A stretch of 64,000 nt of DNA, taken from NCBI GenBank assembly GCA_902806595.1, contig CADCXC010000013.1, positions 1,089,089-1,153,088 on the forward strand. The letters are read 5' to 3'. Both the position numbers and the translations under genes were made by a program. Position 1 is the stretch's first letter. Each line of letters begins with the position of its first letter. The notes beneath the pieces are model-generated. The model saw only the letters and a program-made list of their open reading frames with translations, had not been told where the DNA came from and did not search any database. The DNA is from Pyrenopolyporus hunteri. Its lineage: Eukaryota > Ascomycota > Sordariomycetes > Xylariales > Hypoxylaceae. Below are positions 61,885 through 64,000 of this stretch, in pieces.

Positions 61885-62052
61885 AAATTTTTCCGGGTTT
61901 TTTTTATTTTTTTTTAAAAATTATATTTCGAGGTTTTTTTTATATTTTTTTTATTCCCCGTAGTTTATATAAAGCCGTAATAAAAAAATATATAAAAAAA
62001 AATATCGAAATATAATTTTTAAAAAAAAATAAAAAAAACCCGAAAAAATTTT
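61885..62052. repeat. Long inverted repeat (hairpin)
   Basis: Arms 61885..61955 and 61979..62052 are near-perfect reverse complements across about 72 bp (for example TTATTTTTTTTTAAAAATTA and its partner), separated by a 23-base loop CCCCGTAGTTTATATAAAGC... A foldback or very small inverted-repeat element. No target duplication identified. Confidence 0.85.
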
Positions 62053-64000
62053 ATATAATGTAATTTAATTAATTAAATTTTTTTTATCGAATAATTAAAT
62101 TTTATAAAATTTATTAAAATAATTTTAAAATTATTAATTATAAAAAAAAAAAAAATAAAAATAATTATATTTTTTAATACGTATAATTTAACGTAAAATT
62201 ACGTTAATTAATAATTATAATTATTATTATTCGATTTTTCGATTTTATTTATTTGTTTTTTATTTATATAAATTTAAAATTCGATAATTTTATATTTTAA
62301 TTTTTTTTAATTTCGTTTAAATTTTATATAATTATCGATGATTTTTAAATTATAATTAATTAAAATTACGTTTAAATTATAAAGGGAGTTTCGATTTTAT
62401 AATTTATTTACGTATATTATAATCGAATTTTTAATTCGAAAATAATAAAAAAAAATTAATTTAATATATTTAAAAGTTAAAAATTATATTTATTTATATT
62501 AATTTATAATATTTTACGAAAATACGCGTTAATATATACGTAAATTTCGAATTCGACGAAATTTAATTTATAATATTTATTTATAAATTAAATATAATTA
62601 AATTTTAAAATTATAAATTTTTTATATATTTTTTATTTTACGTTTAATTTATCGTTAATTTATTATCGTATAATTTTCGAGTAAAATTATCGATATATAA
62701 TATAAATTATATTTTTTATAACTAAAAATTAAATATTTTAACGAATGTATTCGAAGATATTATCTTTTTTTAAATTTTCGAAAATATTTAAAACTTATTT
62801 ATAATTTTTAAAAAACTCGTATATTTTAAATATATTATATATTTATTCGATTAAATTATTAATTTTTTTTTTATATTATTTTCGATTTTAATATAAATAA
62901 AAAACGCTTTATTAATATTAAGATTTTATTAATCGAATCGAAATAAAATTTTATTATCGCGAAAATTTTTTTCGTAAAAAAAATAATATATAAATTAAAC
63001 GAATTTTTCGGTATAAAATATCGAATTATATCGATATTTTTCTTATTATCGTAATTTATATTATAAAAACTATAAAAATAAATTAATTTTAAATTTTTTA
63101 AATTTTAAATAATTAATAATTTAAATATATAAAAGTTTAATATTAAAAAATTTAAAAATTTTTTTAACGTTATTTATATTTAATTTATTTTTATAAATAT
63201 TTTATTTATTAAAATATTATTAAAAAAATCGTCGATTAATAATAATATTATATTTTTTTTAAAGTTTTTATAATATTTCGTTTTAAAAATTTTTATTTAT
63301 TAAATATTATCGAATAATTTAATTTTTTTAAATAATTATTTAAGTTTTAAATTAATATATAATAATTTAAAACGATTTTAATATTATATTAAAATATAAA
63401 TAACTTTATAAATAAATAAATATATTAAAATTTATAAAATATAAATTTTCGTATTATTAATATCGATTTATTTAATTAATATAATTATTATTATTTATAT
63501 TAAATATAATATAAATTTTACGAGATATATATAAAATATTTATCGTTTATTATTATATAAAATTAACTTTTTTTTAAAATTAAAACTTTTCGTATATATA
63601 CGATATAATAAGGTTTTAAATTTTAATTTAATTATAATAATAAATCGACTTTTAATAAAATTTATATATTTTATTTTCGAAATCGTAATTTTATAATATT
63701 TTATAAAATATTACAAAAATTTTATATATAAAATTAAAAACGATATAATAACGTTTTTCTAATTATTATTCGAATTTAAAAACGTTTATCGAAACGTATA
63801 AAAAAATATTCTCGATATATATTTAAATAAAATTATATAAATAATAATATATAAATTTCGAACTTTTTTAAATTATATAAATATTATTAATATAATTATA
63901 AATAAAATTTACGTTATACGTATATATATTAAAATATATTTATTTATAAATAATTTTACGATTTATATATATATTTAAAATATATTTAATTATTAATATA

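Larger units (their letters stand above)
50740..64000. repeat. RIP-mutated AT block 2 (continues past window end)
   Basis: At least 13.2 kb of almost pure A/T sequence, with stops in all frames and C/G largely confined to CpG. No readable gene. It still shows internal repeats: a 12-bp tandem array (about 52490-52560), a 120-bp spaced duplication (52711/52833), a four-copy dispersed family, an 88-bp tandem array, a degenerate minisatellite and a long hairpin, each listed separately. Confidence 0.9.

Noticed and set aside
50740..64000. CRISPR-like regularity or other bacterial-type defence array
   Set aside because: The genome is fungal; repeats lack uniform unique spacers and no cas-like gene exists.

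Overview
The window comes from a filamentous ascomycete (Pezizomycotina, probably a Sordariomycete). Genes are compact, with introns of roughly 50-310 bp using GTANGT/GTRAGT donors and YAG acceptors. The proteins are typical fungal ones: a type II NADH dehydrogenase, Dcp2, a Use1-type SNARE, a DUF7137-type membrane protein and an ACS-family permease. Two long AT-only blocks carry the footprint of repeat-induced point mutation (RIP), which is specific to this group.

Layout. 1-26.6 kb is an ordinary gene-rich arm: a NIF3-insert-type protein (-), external NADH dehydrogenase (+), GNAT acetyltransferase (-), single-pass membrane protein (+), conserved coiled-coil protein (+), BRCT protein interrupted by an in-frame TAG (+), Use1-like SNARE (-), Dcp2 mRNA-decapping enzyme (-), a MITE-like inverted-repeat element, and a two-RRM protein (-). 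27.4-34.3 kb holds three co-oriented accessory genes: a Baeyer-Villiger-type flavin monooxygenase, an organic-anion MFS permease and an old yellow enzyme. They look like a small catabolic or secondary-metabolism group. About 35.8-43.56 kb is an AT block holding a RIP-mutated Copia-order LTR retrotransposon with two 214-bp LTRs. About 43.6-50.7 kb is a gene island: a trypsin-fold protein with an in-frame TAG, a DUF7137 membrane protein and a CDK10/11-like kinase. About 50.74-64.0 kb is a second AT block that runs off the window. It has no readable genes but much repeat structure: a two-part tandem array, a long hairpin, a four-copy dispersed family and minisatellites.

The window joins housekeeping RNA, respiratory and trafficking genes to a metabolic gene trio placed directly against RIP-inactivated repeats. 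Two genes carry a stop codon that a single RIP-type transition could have made; one lies about 1.9 kb from an AT block. I found no clear tRNA or rRNA gene, no CRISPR array and no intact transposase. Exon boundaries were read by eye and checked for phase. The two junctions that do not close (GNAT and RRM genes) are flagged.
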